DNA of 64,000 bases from Cereibacter ovatus. GTDB lineage: Bacteria; Pseudomonadota; Alphaproteobacteria; Rhodobacterales; Rhodobacteraceae. The notes beneath the pieces were generated by a model. The model had not been told where the DNA came from. It saw only the letters and a list, made by a program, of their open reading frames with translations, and did not search any database. Every line of letters begins with the position of its first letter. Position 1 is the first letter of the stretch. Below are positions 36,441 through 45,429 of this stretch, piece by piece. The translations under genes and the position numbers were made by a program. The stretch is taken from positions 1 to 64,000 of the forward strand of contig NZ_OAOQ01000007.1 of assembly GCF_900207575.1 (NCBI RefSeq), written 5' to 3'.

Positions 36441-37439
36441 ATGTCATTCGCGAAAGCCTCGGATCTGTTACGTCTGGCCGAAATGGCGGCCTCACGGCAT
36501 CTGGGTGTGGGGTTGCAAGAGATCGAAACCGAATTTTCGGTCGACCGGCGGACGGCACAGCGGATGACGCGGGCGCTTGAGGACTGCTTTCCCAATGTCG
36601 AAACGCTGACCGACGACCAGCGGCGCAAGTTCTGGAAGCTGCGGGGCGAAAAGGCGGGGTTGATGCTGTCACGCGGGATCCGCGACAGCGAGCTGGCCGC
36701 CGTGGAAATGAGCATCCGCCGCGCCGAGCGTGAAGGCGCGGTGCTGGAAGCCGAGGCGCTGAAATCGCTGCGCGACCGGCTGTTGTCGGTGATGCCGGGG
36801 CCGCACGCCCGCCGCGCCGAGGCCGATGCCGAAGCGGTGCTGGAGGCCCATGGCTTTGCCTCGCGGCCGGGGCCGCGGGTGCGGACCGACCCGCAGATCC
36901 TGGCCACCATCGCGCAGGCGCTGAAAGGCCCGCACCTGCTGACCGTCAGCTATGCCGGCAGCCGCGACGAAAGCCCGCGCAGCCGCGTGCTGGAACCCTA
37001 CGGGCTGCTTCTGGGCACGCGGCGCTATCTGGTGGCGAAGGATCGCGGCGGCGATGACAGGCTGCGCCACTTCCGCCTTGACCGGATCATCTCTGCGCAG
37101 CTTCAGCCGGATTCCTTCGCCCGCGATCCTGACTTCAACCTTGAGGCCCACGCCGCCCGCGCCTTCGGATCGTTCCACGCCGAGACCGAACAGGGCGAAG
37201 TGGTCTGGCGCTTTTCGCCCGCAGCCGCGGCGACAGCGCGTGAATTTCTTTTTCATCCGCAGCAGGAAGCCACGGATGAACCCGATGGCAGCCTGACTGT
37301 CCGGTTCAATGCCAGCGGCTGGCTGGAAATGGCGTGGCACCTGTATCAATGGGGCGAGGGCGTCGCGGTGATCGCCCCCGAACCGCTGCGCCGGATGGTC
37401 GAGGACTTTCGCAGGGCCGATTTCCCCGCCTTGCCCTGA
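36441..37439 (+). CDS. WYL-domain transcriptional regulator
   Basis: The 332-residue protein has an N-terminal helix-turn-helix (SASDLLRLAEMAASRHLGV..IETEFSVDRRTAQRMTRAL as read in frame, about 1-60) and a middle WYL domain with LTVSYAGSRD and LEPYGLLLGTRRYLVAKD. The C-terminal WCX extension ends SGWLEMAWHLYQWGEGVAVIAPEPLRRMV. Such regulators sense nucleotides or nucleic acid, and some guard defence loci, but none is adjacent. The start is the ATG at 36441, after AGGA; an ATG three codons earlier is possible. Confidence 0.8.
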   Translation: MSFAKASDLLRLAEMAASRHLGVGLQEIETEFSVDRRTAQRMTRALEDCFPNVETLTDDQRRKFWKLRGEKAGLMLSRGIRDSELAAVEMSIRRAEREGAVLEAEALKSLRDRLLSVMPGPHARRAEADAEAVLEAHGFASRPGPRVRTDPQILATIAQALKGPHLLTVSYAGSRDESPRSRVLEPYGLLLGTRRYLVAKDRGGDDRLRHFRLDRIISAQLQPDSFARDPDFNLEAHAARAFGSFHAETEQGEVVWRFSPAAAATAREFLFHPQQEATDEPDGSLTVRFNASGWLEMAWHLYQWGEGVAVIAPEPLRRMVEDFRRADFPALP

Positions 37440-37451
37440 TCCGGGCCGGCA

Positions 37452-38369
37452 TCACACGCGCCGCCCTGCCCCGGCCAGCCACAGCACATCCAGATGCCGC
37501 GCGAAATCCGGCTTTGCCATCAACTGCTTGCAGCGGGCAAACCGGCCATCCGCATAGGCACGGAAATCATCGGCGGGATTTCCGTTCGCAAGCTGGATCA
37601 ACCCCCACAGGGTCCAAAGCAGATCGCACATCGCCTTGTAGATCACCATGCGCGCACGATCCGCGGCCGGAGCCTCGGAATTGAAATAGGCTTTCAGCAG
37701 CACCTCGTCCTGTGCCGGGTCGAAATCGGCCTCGACCGACAGATCGCCCAGATCCCACATCGGGTCGTTCATGCCGGAATATTCCCAGTCGACGATCCAC
37801 ATCCGCTGCCCGGTATCCAGAAAGTTCTCGCACAGCGGATCGCAATGGCAGGCAACCGGGGCGACCGGCGCGGCCTGAAGCGCGGCGCGGACGGCCTCAG
37901 CCTCGGCCACCACATCGTGATAGCCGGGGGGCAGCGCCACATCCCGCGTGGACAGCAGCCGCAGGTAATCATCGATCATCGCGAACAGCTCGAACCGGAA
38001 CGGAAACTGCGCGCCCGAGTCGTGAAGCCTGCGAAACGCCTGCCCCGCCCGCGCGACGGCCCCCGGACGCGACCGGAAGCCGTCCGGCGACATGGTGACG
38101 GCCCCCGGAACATATTCGGTGACCATCAGACCGCTGGCCGGATCGACGTAAAGCAGCGCCGGGCTGACACCGGCCTTCGCCGCAAGCTCGGCCGCTACGG
38201 CTTCGTTGCCGCGGTCGATGTAATCCGCGGTGCCCTCGCCCGGCACGCGCAGGATGTGGGCCCCCAGCCGGTAGACGCGGTTGGTCAGGCCGCCCAGACG
38301 CTCGGCCGGGCCGTCATGACCAGCAAGCAGCGGGATGCGGGCGGCGATGGCGCGAAGGTCGTCGGTCAT
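37452..38369 (-). CDS. Choline/ethanolamine-kinase-like phosphotransferase
   Basis: The 305-residue protein has the kinase-like APH fold: GGLTNRVYRL, then LRVPGEGTADYIDR (LicA-like ATP loop), CHCDPLCENFL (catalytic), and IVDWEYSGMNDPMWDLGDLSVEA (metal-binding Asp). This matches LicA/choline-kinase-like enzymes more than antibiotic kinases. The related gene 41494-42378 is only about 30 percent alike by eye. It is next to the methyltransferase gene but on the opposite strand. The substrate is inferred from the neighbourhood. Confidence 0.72.
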   Translation of the reverse strand: MTDDLRAIAARIPLLAGHDGPAERLGGLTNRVYRLGAHILRVPGEGTADYIDRGNEAVAAELAAKAGVSPALLYVDPASGLMVTEYVPGAVTMSPDGFRSRPGAVARAGQAFRRLHDSGAQFPFRFELFAMIDDYLRLLSTRDVALPPGYHDVVAEAEAVRAALQAAPVAPVACHCDPLCENFLDTGQRMWIVDWEYSGMNDPMWDLGDLSVEADFDPAQDEVLLKAYFNSEAPAADRARMVIYKAMCDLLWTLWGLIQLANGNPADDFRAYADGRFARCKQLMAKPDFARHLDVLWLAGAGRRV

Positions 38370-38454
38370 GTGTCATCCTGCTTTGGAAACGGTTTACGCA
38401 ACGCGGCAGACCGCTATGTTCATGCCCGGTGGGGCGTGGCGCAAGGAGAGTGCG

Positions 38455-39084
38455 ATGGCACAGCATGAGGGGCATCTGGGTGCGGTCTACGGGGCGGAAG
38501 GCCCGCAAGAGGTCGCGGCCCTTTACGATCGATGGGCCGACACCTACGAGACCGAGATGGCCCGGGCCGGCTACCGTCACCCGGCGATCGGCGTGGCGCT
38601 TTTGGCGCGGCATCTGCCGCGCGGGGCACGGCCGCTGCTGGATGCCGGGGCCGGCACCGGCCTGCTGGGCGAATGGCTGGACATCATGGGCTATCCCGAG
38701 GTCGAGGCGCTGGACATCTCGGCCGGGATGCTTGAGATGGCCCGCGCCAAGGGGGTCTATTCCCGGCTGCACAACCTGCCTCTGGGCGGCGAGTTGCCCT
38801 TTGCCGATGGTGCCTATGCCGGGGTGATCTCGACCGGGGTGTTCACCACCGGCCATGTCGGCGCCGAGGCGCTGCCGGCGCTGATCCGGATCTGTCGGCC
38901 GGGGGGCGTCATCGTGCTGACGGTGAAGGAATCGCTGTGGCAGGGCGGGTTCGGCGTCGCGGTCGAGGCGCTGGTGGCCGAGGGCGGCGCCAGCCTTGCC
39001 GAAATGACCGCGCCCTATGTCTCGATGCCGGGTGAGCCGGGAACCACCCCAAGCCGCGCCGTGGTGCTGCGCCTTAAGCCCTGA
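38455..39084 (+). CDS. SAM-dependent methyltransferase
   Basis: The 209-residue protein has the class I methyltransferase motif LLDAGAGTGLLGEWL, then VEALDISAGMLEMARAKGVY and a later GGVIVLTVKESLW. It has ALYDRWADTYETEMARAGYRHP at the front, seen in small-molecule methyltransferases. The start is the ATG at 38455 after a perfect AAGGAG. Its stop overlaps the convergent GcvT-type gene by 11 bases. The substrate is not visible; a role in the amine module is a guess. Confidence 0.75.
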   Translation: MAQHEGHLGAVYGAEGPQEVAALYDRWADTYETEMARAGYRHPAIGVALLARHLPRGARPLLDAGAGTGLLGEWLDIMGYPEVEALDISAGMLEMARAKGVYSRLHNLPLGGELPFADGAYAGVISTGVFTTGHVGAEALPALIRICRPGGVIVLTVKESLWQGGFGVAVEALVAEGGASLAEMTAPYVSMPGEPGTTPSRAVVLRLKP

Positions 39085-41497
39085 TGCGCGCATTATCAGG
39101 ATCGAAAAACGGTTTCGTGGAAAGCGTCGCGGGCAGGATGTCACCCGCCACCACCAGTTCGTAACGCCCTGTGGTCAGGAAATCATTGGTGACACCTTCG
39201 GCGCAACGGACATAGCCATAACCCAGCGGCGCCCCGACGGTATGGCCGAACCCGCCCGAGGTCAGATAGCCGACCGGCGTGCCGTTGCGCAGGATGGTCT
39301 CTCGTCCCAGAAGGACGGCTTCGGGATCGTCCACCCGGAAACCGACGAAAAGTTTTTTCTGCGGTAGGCCGGCCTGCGCCGCCAACGCCTCGCGGCCACG
39401 GAAGGAAATGGTGCCGCCCAGTTTCACCGCCCAGCCAAGGCGGGCCTCGAACGGGGTGTCGTTCGGCGTGATATCCGCCGACCACGCGCGATAGCCTTTT
39501 TCAAGCCGCAGGCTTTCCAGCGCCCGATAGCCCGCGGGACCCAGGCCAGGCCGGTCCATCAGTGCGTCATGGACCGCAGGCAAACCCGGCATGGGGACAT
39601 GCAACTCCCATCCCAGTTCGCCGACATAGGTCATGCGCAGCGCCCGCACGCGCTGCCCGGCGATGGTCAGCACCCGCACATGCCCGAACGGAAAGGCCGC
39701 ATCCGAGACATCCTCGGCCGCCACCGCCGACAGGATGTCGCGGGCGCGCGGCCCCATCAGCGACAGCGTGCCCCAGCACTCGGTCACATCCTCGAACGTC
39801 CAGCCATCGGTCCGGGCATCCAGGAAAAGCCCGGCATCATGGGTGCGAAAGCCGGTGCCGGTGACAATGTAGAAATGATCCTCGGCCAGCCGCGCCACCG
39901 TCAGGTCGGCCTCGATCCCGCCACGAGAGTTCAGCAGCTGGGTATAGGTGATCCGGCCCGGCGGCTTGCCGACATCGTTGGCGCACAGCCAATCCAGTGC
40001 GGCCTGCGCCCCGGGGCCGCGGATCTCGAACTTGGCGAAGGAACTTTGATCGAACAGCCCCGCGCTGGTGCGGACCTGAGCATGTTCGGCAGCCACCGGC
40101 CCGAACCAGTTCGGCCGCCCCATCGACGGCAGATCGTGCGGCGCGACACCTTCGGGGGCGAACCAGTTTGGCCGTTCCCACCCGAGTTTCGAGCCGAACA
40201 CCGCCCGCTGCGCCGCCAGCCGATCATACAGCGGCGAGACAAGCCGCGGCCGGCCGCTTTCATATTCCTCGTGCGGCCAGGCGATGCTGTAATGCTTGCC
40301 ATAGGCCTCCAGCGTCCGGTCCTTCACCCAGTCGCGATCCCGATGCAGGTCGGAAAAGCGCCGGATATCGACCGCCCACAGATCCAGCGGCGCCTCGCCC
40401 GTCATCGCCCATTCCGCCAGAACCCACCCCGCCCCACCGCCAGAGGCGATGCCAAAGGCGTTGAAGCCCGCACCCACGAACATGTTGGCGCATTCATTCG
40501 CGCGGCCAAGGATGAAGTTGCCGTCGGGGGTGAAACTTTCCGGGCCGTTGATCATCTGTTTCACGCCGGCCTCGGCCAGCGCGGGCACGCGGGCGACCGC
40601 CTGTTCGACATGCTGGGCGAAATGGTCATAGTCGTCGTCGAACAGCTTGAACTCCCAATCCGGCACGTCGCCCGTGACCCAAGGCTGGGGGTTCGGCTCG
40701 TAGCCGCCCATGACAAGGCCGCCGACCTCTTCTTTGAAATAGGTGCGCCGGTCGGGGTCGCGCAGTGTGGGCGCGTCGGCGGCAAGGCCCGCAATCCGTT
40801 CGGTCACGATATACTGATGCTTTACCGGCTGAAGCGGCACAGAGATGCCGGCCATCGCCCCCACCTGCCGCGCCCACTGACCGGCGCAGTTCAGCACCGT
40901 TTCGCAACCGATCCGGCCGGCCGTGGTCTCGACCGCCACGATCCTGTTGCCCTGCATCTGCAAGCCCGTGACCTTGACGCCTTCGAAAAACCGCGCGCCA
41001 TGCATCCGCGCGCCCTTGGCAAGGCTTTGGGTGATGTCCGAGGGGCTGGCCTGCCCGTCGGTCGGCAACCACGAGGCGCCGACCAGATCGCCCACGTCCA
41101 TCAGCGGCCACATCCGCTTGACCTCGGCCGGCGAGATCAGGTGCATCTCCATCCCGAAGCTGCGGGCGGTGGTGGCAAGGCGGCGGTATTCCAGCCAGCG
41201 GTCGGCATTGGTCGCAAGCCGCAGGCAGCCGGTCATCTTCCAGCCGGTGGCAAGCCCGGTCTCGGCATCCAGCCGCTTGTAAAGATCGACGGAATATTTC
41301 AGCACCCGCGTGATCGACGCGGACGAGCGCAACTGCCCCACCAGCCCCGCCGCATGCCATGTCGATCCAGAGGTCAGCCGCCCCTGTTCCAGCACCACCA
41401 CCTCGGCCTTGTGGTCACGCGCAAGGTGATACGCGGTCGAGCAGCCGATGATGCCGCCCCCGATGACGACGATCTGGGCGTGGCTGGGCAGGCTCAT
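39074..41497 (-). CDS. Dimethylglycine/sarcosine dehydrogenase-like flavoprotein with GcvT domain
   Basis: The 807-residue protein has an N-terminal FAD-binding DAO domain (VIGGGIIGCSTAYHLA, then VVLEQGRLTSGSTWHAAGL with the histidine that covalently binds FAD in this family). It ends in an aminomethyltransferase (GcvT) domain with LRMTYVGELGWELHVP, PAGYRALESLRLEKGYRAWSADI and TDNTPFEARLG-like blocks. Such fusions oxidise dimethylglycine or sarcosine and pass the methylene to THF. It is the last gene of the betaine-type operon and starts four bases inside the kinase gene stop region (ATGA). Confidence 0.85.
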   Translation of the reverse strand: MSLPSHAQIVVIGGGIIGCSTAYHLARDHKAEVVVLEQGRLTSGSTWHAAGLVGQLRSSASITRVLKYSVDLYKRLDAETGLATGWKMTGCLRLATNADRWLEYRRLATTARSFGMEMHLISPAEVKRMWPLMDVGDLVGASWLPTDGQASPSDITQSLAKGARMHGARFFEGVKVTGLQMQGNRIVAVETTAGRIGCETVLNCAGQWARQVGAMAGISVPLQPVKHQYIVTERIAGLAADAPTLRDPDRRTYFKEEVGGLVMGGYEPNPQPWVTGDVPDWEFKLFDDDYDHFAQHVEQAVARVPALAEAGVKQMINGPESFTPDGNFILGRANECANMFVGAGFNAFGIASGGGAGWVLAEWAMTGEAPLDLWAVDIRRFSDLHRDRDWVKDRTLEAYGKHYSIAWPHEEYESGRPRLVSPLYDRLAAQRAVFGSKLGWERPNWFAPEGVAPHDLPSMGRPNWFGPVAAEHAQVRTSAGLFDQSSFAKFEIRGPGAQAALDWLCANDVGKPPGRITYTQLLNSRGGIEADLTVARLAEDHFYIVTGTGFRTHDAGLFLDARTDGWTFEDVTECWGTLSLMGPRARDILSAVAAEDVSDAAFPFGHVRVLTIAGQRVRALRMTYVGELGWELHVPMPGLPAVHDALMDRPGLGPAGYRALESLRLEKGYRAWSADITPNDTPFEARLGWAVKLGGTISFRGREALAAQAGLPQKKLFVGFRVDDPEAVLLGRETILRNGTPVGYLTSGGFGHTVGAPLGYGYVRCAEGVTNDFLTTGRYELVVAGDILPATLSTKPFFDPDNARIRA

Positions 41498-42378
41498 GGC
41501 AGGGATACCCCGTGTCTGTCGGTGAAGGCGGCGCAGGCGTCGCGCAAGGCGGAAAGGTTTTCCAGTGCATAGGCGCCATAATCGACGCCCGGTGCGGCAA
41601 GGTGAAGTTCAGAGACCATCGCCCACATCGCCTCGCGCAGCAGCGAGGCGCATTGCATGGCATCGAACGCCCGCATCAGCGCGGGCGCAGGCTCGGCCCC
41701 GAAATAGGTGCAAAGCAGCGCCCGCGCCTGCGGGGCATCCATGCCCGCATTCGACGCCACCCCCGCCAGATCGAACAGCGCGGTCGAAAAGCCGGCATAT
41801 TCATAATCGATCAGCCACAGCCTTGTGCCGTCATCCAGAAAATTCGCAGGCAACAGGTCGTTGTGGGCAAAGACGATCGGCAGCGGCACCTGTGCGGCCT
41901 CAAGCGCGGCGCCAAGGGCCAGAAAGGCGGCGTTGCGGACGGCAAAGCGGCTGCCGCCTTCGGTCAGCGTGCGGGCGTAATCGCGGATGACATGAAACAC
42001 CCAGAACAGACTGGCCTCGCCCGAGACAAACAGCGGCATCCGGTGGTGAAAGTCATGCAGCAGCCGTGCGACCCGTTCCGGGCTGGCCGCGACCTCGGCC
42101 CGGGTCCAGGTCTGCGAGGTGATGAATTCGGTGACCATCACCCCCGGCTCGGCGTGGCGAACGGCGGGGGCAAACCCCGCCTGATGCGCGGCGCGGGTGG
42201 TCATCAGTTCGCGGGCACGGCTGACATGGTGACAGGGGTAATCGGCGCCCAGCCGCACCACATGGCGGCCCGCGGCATCGGTGACCTTCCAGATCTCGTT
42301 CGACAGCCCGCCCGACAGTGGCTCGGCCCGCGGTTCGCCCTGCCAGCAGGGCAGCGACAGGATGCGTTCAGGGATCAT
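41494..42378 (-). CDS. Choline-kinase-like phosphotransferase in the ABC operon
   Basis: The 294-residue protein opens LSGGLSNEIWKVTDAAGRHVVRLG, with a later catalytic FAHNDLLPANFL and IDYEYAGFSTALFDLAG. This is the APH/choline-kinase layout. It lies between the permease and the GcvT-type flavoprotein, ATGA-coupled to both. This is unusual for a simple betaine operon, and suggests that a transported compound or intermediate is phosphorylated. The start is the ATG at 42376-42378. Confidence 0.75.
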   Translation of the reverse strand: MIPERILSLPCWQGEPRAEPLSGGLSNEIWKVTDAAGRHVVRLGADYPCHHVSRARELMTTRAAHQAGFAPAVRHAEPGVMVTEFITSQTWTRAEVAASPERVARLLHDFHHRMPLFVSGEASLFWVFHVIRDYARTLTEGGSRFAVRNAAFLALGAALEAAQVPLPIVFAHNDLLPANFLDDGTRLWLIDYEYAGFSTALFDLAGVASNAGMDAPQARALLCTYFGAEPAPALMRAFDAMQCASLLREAMWAMVSELHLAAPGVDYGAYALENLSALRDACAAFTDRHGVSLP

Positions 42379-44318
42379 GGCAAAAGCCCCAGCCGCGCCC
42401 GCGCCCGCGCGGCGCCGGCCTGTATCAGCCGATCCGCGATGATGGCGATGAAGGCCACGCACAGCCCCGCGACAAGGCCGCGCCCGGCATCAGCCTTGGT
42501 CAGCGCGACATAGACCTCTTGGCCCAGATCGCGGGTGCCGACCAGCGCGGTGATGACCAGCATCGACAGGGCGAACATGATGGTCTGGTTCAGGCCCAGC
42601 AGGATCTCGGGCAGGGCCATCCGCAGCTTGATCCGGGTCAGGATCTGCCAGCGCGTGCACCCCATGGCGCGGCCGGCCTCGATCAGCCGCGGATCCACCC
42701 CCCGCAGGCCCAGCGCGGTATAGCGGATCGCGGGGGCCACGGCGAAGGCCACGATGGCCAGCATCGCCGTGAAATCGCCCACCCGGAACAGCATCACCGC
42801 GGGCATCAGATAGACAAAGCTGGGCAGCGTCTGCGCCGTGTCGATCATCAGCCGGACCACCTGCCACAGCCCGTCCCGCTCGGCCGCAAGGATGCCGATG
42901 GGCAGGCCGATCAGCATCGCCACCGCAACCGACAGCCCGCAGAGATAGACGGTGATCATCGCCTGTTCCCACAACCCGGTGGCGGCGATCAGCACCGCAA
43001 GCCCCCCCGCCAGCGTGGCCAGCCGCCAGCCGCCAAGGCGCCAGCCCGCCAGCGCCAGAAGCCCCGCCACCCCCAGCCACGGCAGGCCCAGCAGAAAGCG
43101 TTTGACCGGCACCAGAACGCCCAGAAGGGCGGCATCCTTCACCGCCTCAAGGCTGTCGTGAAAGGTGACATTGATCCAGCGCATCACATCCGACCAGAAC
43201 GGCCCGGTCGACAGCCGCCAGCCGTCGGGATAGTCGCGCAACGCCGGCAGCATCAGCGCGGCCAGCGTCACGCCTGCCAGCAGCCAAAGCCCCGGCCCAA
43301 GGCGTCCGCCGCCACGGCCCGCGGCGAATGCCTGCGACAGGCGGTCCATCGCCACCGCCAGCACCACGATGGCCAGCCCCGCTTCCAGCCCGGCGCCGAA
43401 GTCCAGCCGCCGCAGCGCGCCCAGAACTTCAAAGCCCAGCCCCCCGGCGCCGATCATCGAGGCGATGATGACCATGTTCAGCGACAGCATGATGACCTGA
43501 TTGACCCCCACCATCAGCCCGTCGCGCGCCGAAGGCACCATCACCCGCCACGTCATCTGCCGCCGCGTGCAGCCGATCATCCGGCCAAGGTCGTGGGTTT
43601 CCGCCGGCATCCGCGCCAGTGCAAGCGTGGTCACGCGCGCCATCGGCGGCAGGGCATAGATCACCGTGGCCACCACCGCAGCGGTCGGGCCAAAGCCGAA
43701 CAGGATCAGGATCGGCACCAGATAGGCAAAGACCGGGATGGTCTGCATCAGGTCCAGCACCGGCACCAGCGCCCGGTCAAGCCACCGCCAGCGCCATGCC
43801 GCAACGCCCAGCAGCAGCCCGCCCGCAACGCCCAAGGGCACCGCGATCAGCACCGAGGCCAGCGTCACCATCGCCGCATCCCACTGGCCGAACAGCGCGA
43901 CGAAACCGAAGCAGGCGGCGACAAGTGCGGCCAGCCCTGCCCCGCCCGCGCGCCAGCCAAGCAGCGCCGCCGCCCCCACCACCGTCACCCATGGCAGCGC
44001 CGGCACCGCAAGGCCCGCAGCCTGACCGCCCTCGGACAGAAGCGCCAGAACCAGCCGGTAGGGAAACTCGACCGCGGCGGCGATGGCGCGGGTCGCCTCG
44101 CGGAAGGTGAAAAGGCCAAGATCAGCGTGATTCATCAACCACTTGACCGCATCCGAGATCGGCCGCCGCACCGGCAGCACCGCCTTGCGCGGCCAGTCGA
44201 AGGCCCATGGCGCCAGATCGCGCCCCCAAAGCGCAAAGGCGGCAAACAGCGCCAGCGCCCCCGCCCACAGGCCGGGGCCCTGCCAGTGCCGCAAGCGCAG
44301 GGGGGACAGCGCCGCCAT
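42375..44318 (-). CDS. Betaine/proline-type ABC transporter permease, double module
   Basis: The 647-residue protein is a fusion of two ProW-like permease domains. Each half contains the ABC-permease EAA-like loop (first GRMIGCTRRQMTWRVMVPSARDGLM, second GRAMGCTRWQILTRIKLRMALPEIL) within about five or six membrane helices. Single ProW proteins are about half this length. The fusion is seen in some Rhodobacterales transporters. It is coupled by ATGA to the kinase gene, and one base separates it from the ATPase gene. Confidence 0.85.
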   Translation of the reverse strand: MAALSPLRLRHWQGPGLWAGALALFAAFALWGRDLAPWAFDWPRKAVLPVRRPISDAVKWLMNHADLGLFTFREATRAIAAAVEFPYRLVLALLSEGGQAAGLAVPALPWVTVVGAAALLGWRAGGAGLAALVAACFGFVALFGQWDAAMVTLASVLIAVPLGVAGGLLLGVAAWRWRWLDRALVPVLDLMQTIPVFAYLVPILILFGFGPTAAVVATVIYALPPMARVTTLALARMPAETHDLGRMIGCTRRQMTWRVMVPSARDGLMVGVNQVIMLSLNMVIIASMIGAGGLGFEVLGALRRLDFGAGLEAGLAIVVLAVAMDRLSQAFAAGRGGGRLGPGLWLLAGVTLAALMLPALRDYPDGWRLSTGPFWSDVMRWINVTFHDSLEAVKDAALLGVLVPVKRFLLGLPWLGVAGLLALAGWRLGGWRLATLAGGLAVLIAATGLWEQAMITVYLCGLSVAVAMLIGLPIGILAAERDGLWQVVRLMIDTAQTLPSFVYLMPAVMLFRVGDFTAMLAIVAFAVAPAIRYTALGLRGVDPRLIEAGRAMGCTRWQILTRIKLRMALPEILLGLNQTIMFALSMLVITALVGTRDLGQEVYVALTKADAGRGLVAGLCVAFIAIIADRLIQAGAARARARLGLLP

Positions 44319-44319
44319 C

Positions 44320-45366
44320 TCAGCCCGCCAGCATCAGTTCGATCACCGCCTGCCGGTGCAGGTGGCCGGAAATCCGGCCCTCGGCATCGGTCACCGCCAC
44401 CGCCTCTGCGCCGGCGGCAAACAGCGGGGCGGCCTCGGCCACGGTGCTGCGCGCGGGGATGCACGGCCCGTCGCGACCCGCCCCCGCTTCGGCGGCATGC
44501 CCCGCGACCGGCGCCATGACCGATCCCGCCCGCACCACCTTGGCGCGTGGCACCGCGCGGGTGAACTCGCGGACATAATCGGTGGCGGGGGACAGCACAA
44601 TCTGTTCGGGCGTGCCGACCTGCACCACCGCGCCGTCCTTCATGATGGCGATGCGGTCGGCCAGCCGGATCGCTTCATCGAAATCATGGGTGATGAAGAC
44701 GATGGTCTTTTTCAGCACCGATTGCAGGCGCAGGAATTCGTCCTGCATCTCGCGCCGGATCAGCGGATCAAGCGCCGAGAACGGTTCGTCCAGAAACCAA
44801 AGCTCGGGGTCGGCGGCAAGCGAGCGGGCAATGCCCACCCGCTGCTGCTGGCCACCGGACAACTGACGCGGCAGCGCCTGTTCGCGCCCAGCAAGGCCCA
44901 CCAGCGCGATCATCCGGCGCGCGGTCGCTTCGCGCTGGTCGCGCGGCTGGCCCTGCACCTCCAGCGGGAAGGCCACGTTCTGCACCACCGTCATGTGCGG
45001 CAACAGCGCGAAATGCTGAAACACCATGCCCATGGTGTGCCGGCGCAGGCGGATCATCTCGGATTCCGATGCGGCCAGCAGGTTCTGGCCGTGAAAGATG
45101 ATCTCGCCCGCCGTGGGTTCGACCAGCCGCGACAGGCACCGCACCAGCGTCGACTTGCCAGAGCCGGAAAGCCCCATGATGACGAAGATCTCGCCCTCGC
45201 CAATCTCAAGATCGACCGCGCGGACCGCAGGCACCAGCCCCAGCGCCGCCAGCCTCTCGGCCGAGACGCCATGCCCCAGCCGATCCAGCGCCGCCGCCCC
45301 GTGCGGCCCGAAGATCTTCCAGACGTTGCGGCAGACAAGCTTTGGTTCGGGCTTGGGTCGGGGCAA
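44320..45366 (-). CDS. Glycine betaine/proline-type ABC transporter ATPase
   Basis: The 348-residue protein has Walker A GLSGSGKST, the Q loop, signature LSGGQQQRVGIARSLA, Walker B LWFLDEPFSALD and the H-loop THD. It is ProV-like: an N-terminal linker (WKIFGPHGAAALDRL) and a C-terminal CBS-like regulatory half. The CBS part (REFTRAVPRAKVVRAGSVM..., ending LHRQAVIELMLAG) is shortened to about one CBS motif. It is cotranscribed with the permease. Confidence 0.9.
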   Translation of the reverse strand: MPRPKPEPKLVCRNVWKIFGPHGAAALDRLGHGVSAERLAALGLVPAVRAVDLEIGEGEIFVIMGLSGSGKSTLVRCLSRLVEPTAGEIIFHGQNLLAASESEMIRLRRHTMGMVFQHFALLPHMTVVQNVAFPLEVQGQPRDQREATARRMIALVGLAGREQALPRQLSGGQQQRVGIARSLAADPELWFLDEPFSALDPLIRREMQDEFLRLQSVLKKTIVFITHDFDEAIRLADRIAIMKDGAVVQVGTPEQIVLSPATDYVREFTRAVPRAKVVRAGSVMAPVAGHAAEAGAGRDGPCIPARSTVAEAAPLFAAGAEAVAVTDAEGRISGHLHRQAVIELMLAG

Positions 45367-45390
45367 GGAAACCTCGCATGCGCAGGCCCG

Positions 45391-45410
45391 GCGCCCGGGG
45401 TGGCGGGCGC
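45391..45410 (-). promoter_or_regulatory. Intercistronic hairpin between binding protein and ATPase
   Basis: GCGCCCG and CGGGCGC form a 7-bp stem in the 63-base gap. A hairpin after the binding-protein gene often stabilises that message and lowers expression of the membrane components. There is no T tract to suggest full termination. Confidence 0.45.
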
Positions 45411-45429
45411 GGGGGGACGATGGGGGCTG

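Noticed and set aside
36441-37439. WYL gene as the regulator of a phage-defence system
   Set aside because: No defence genes lie within several kilobases on either side.
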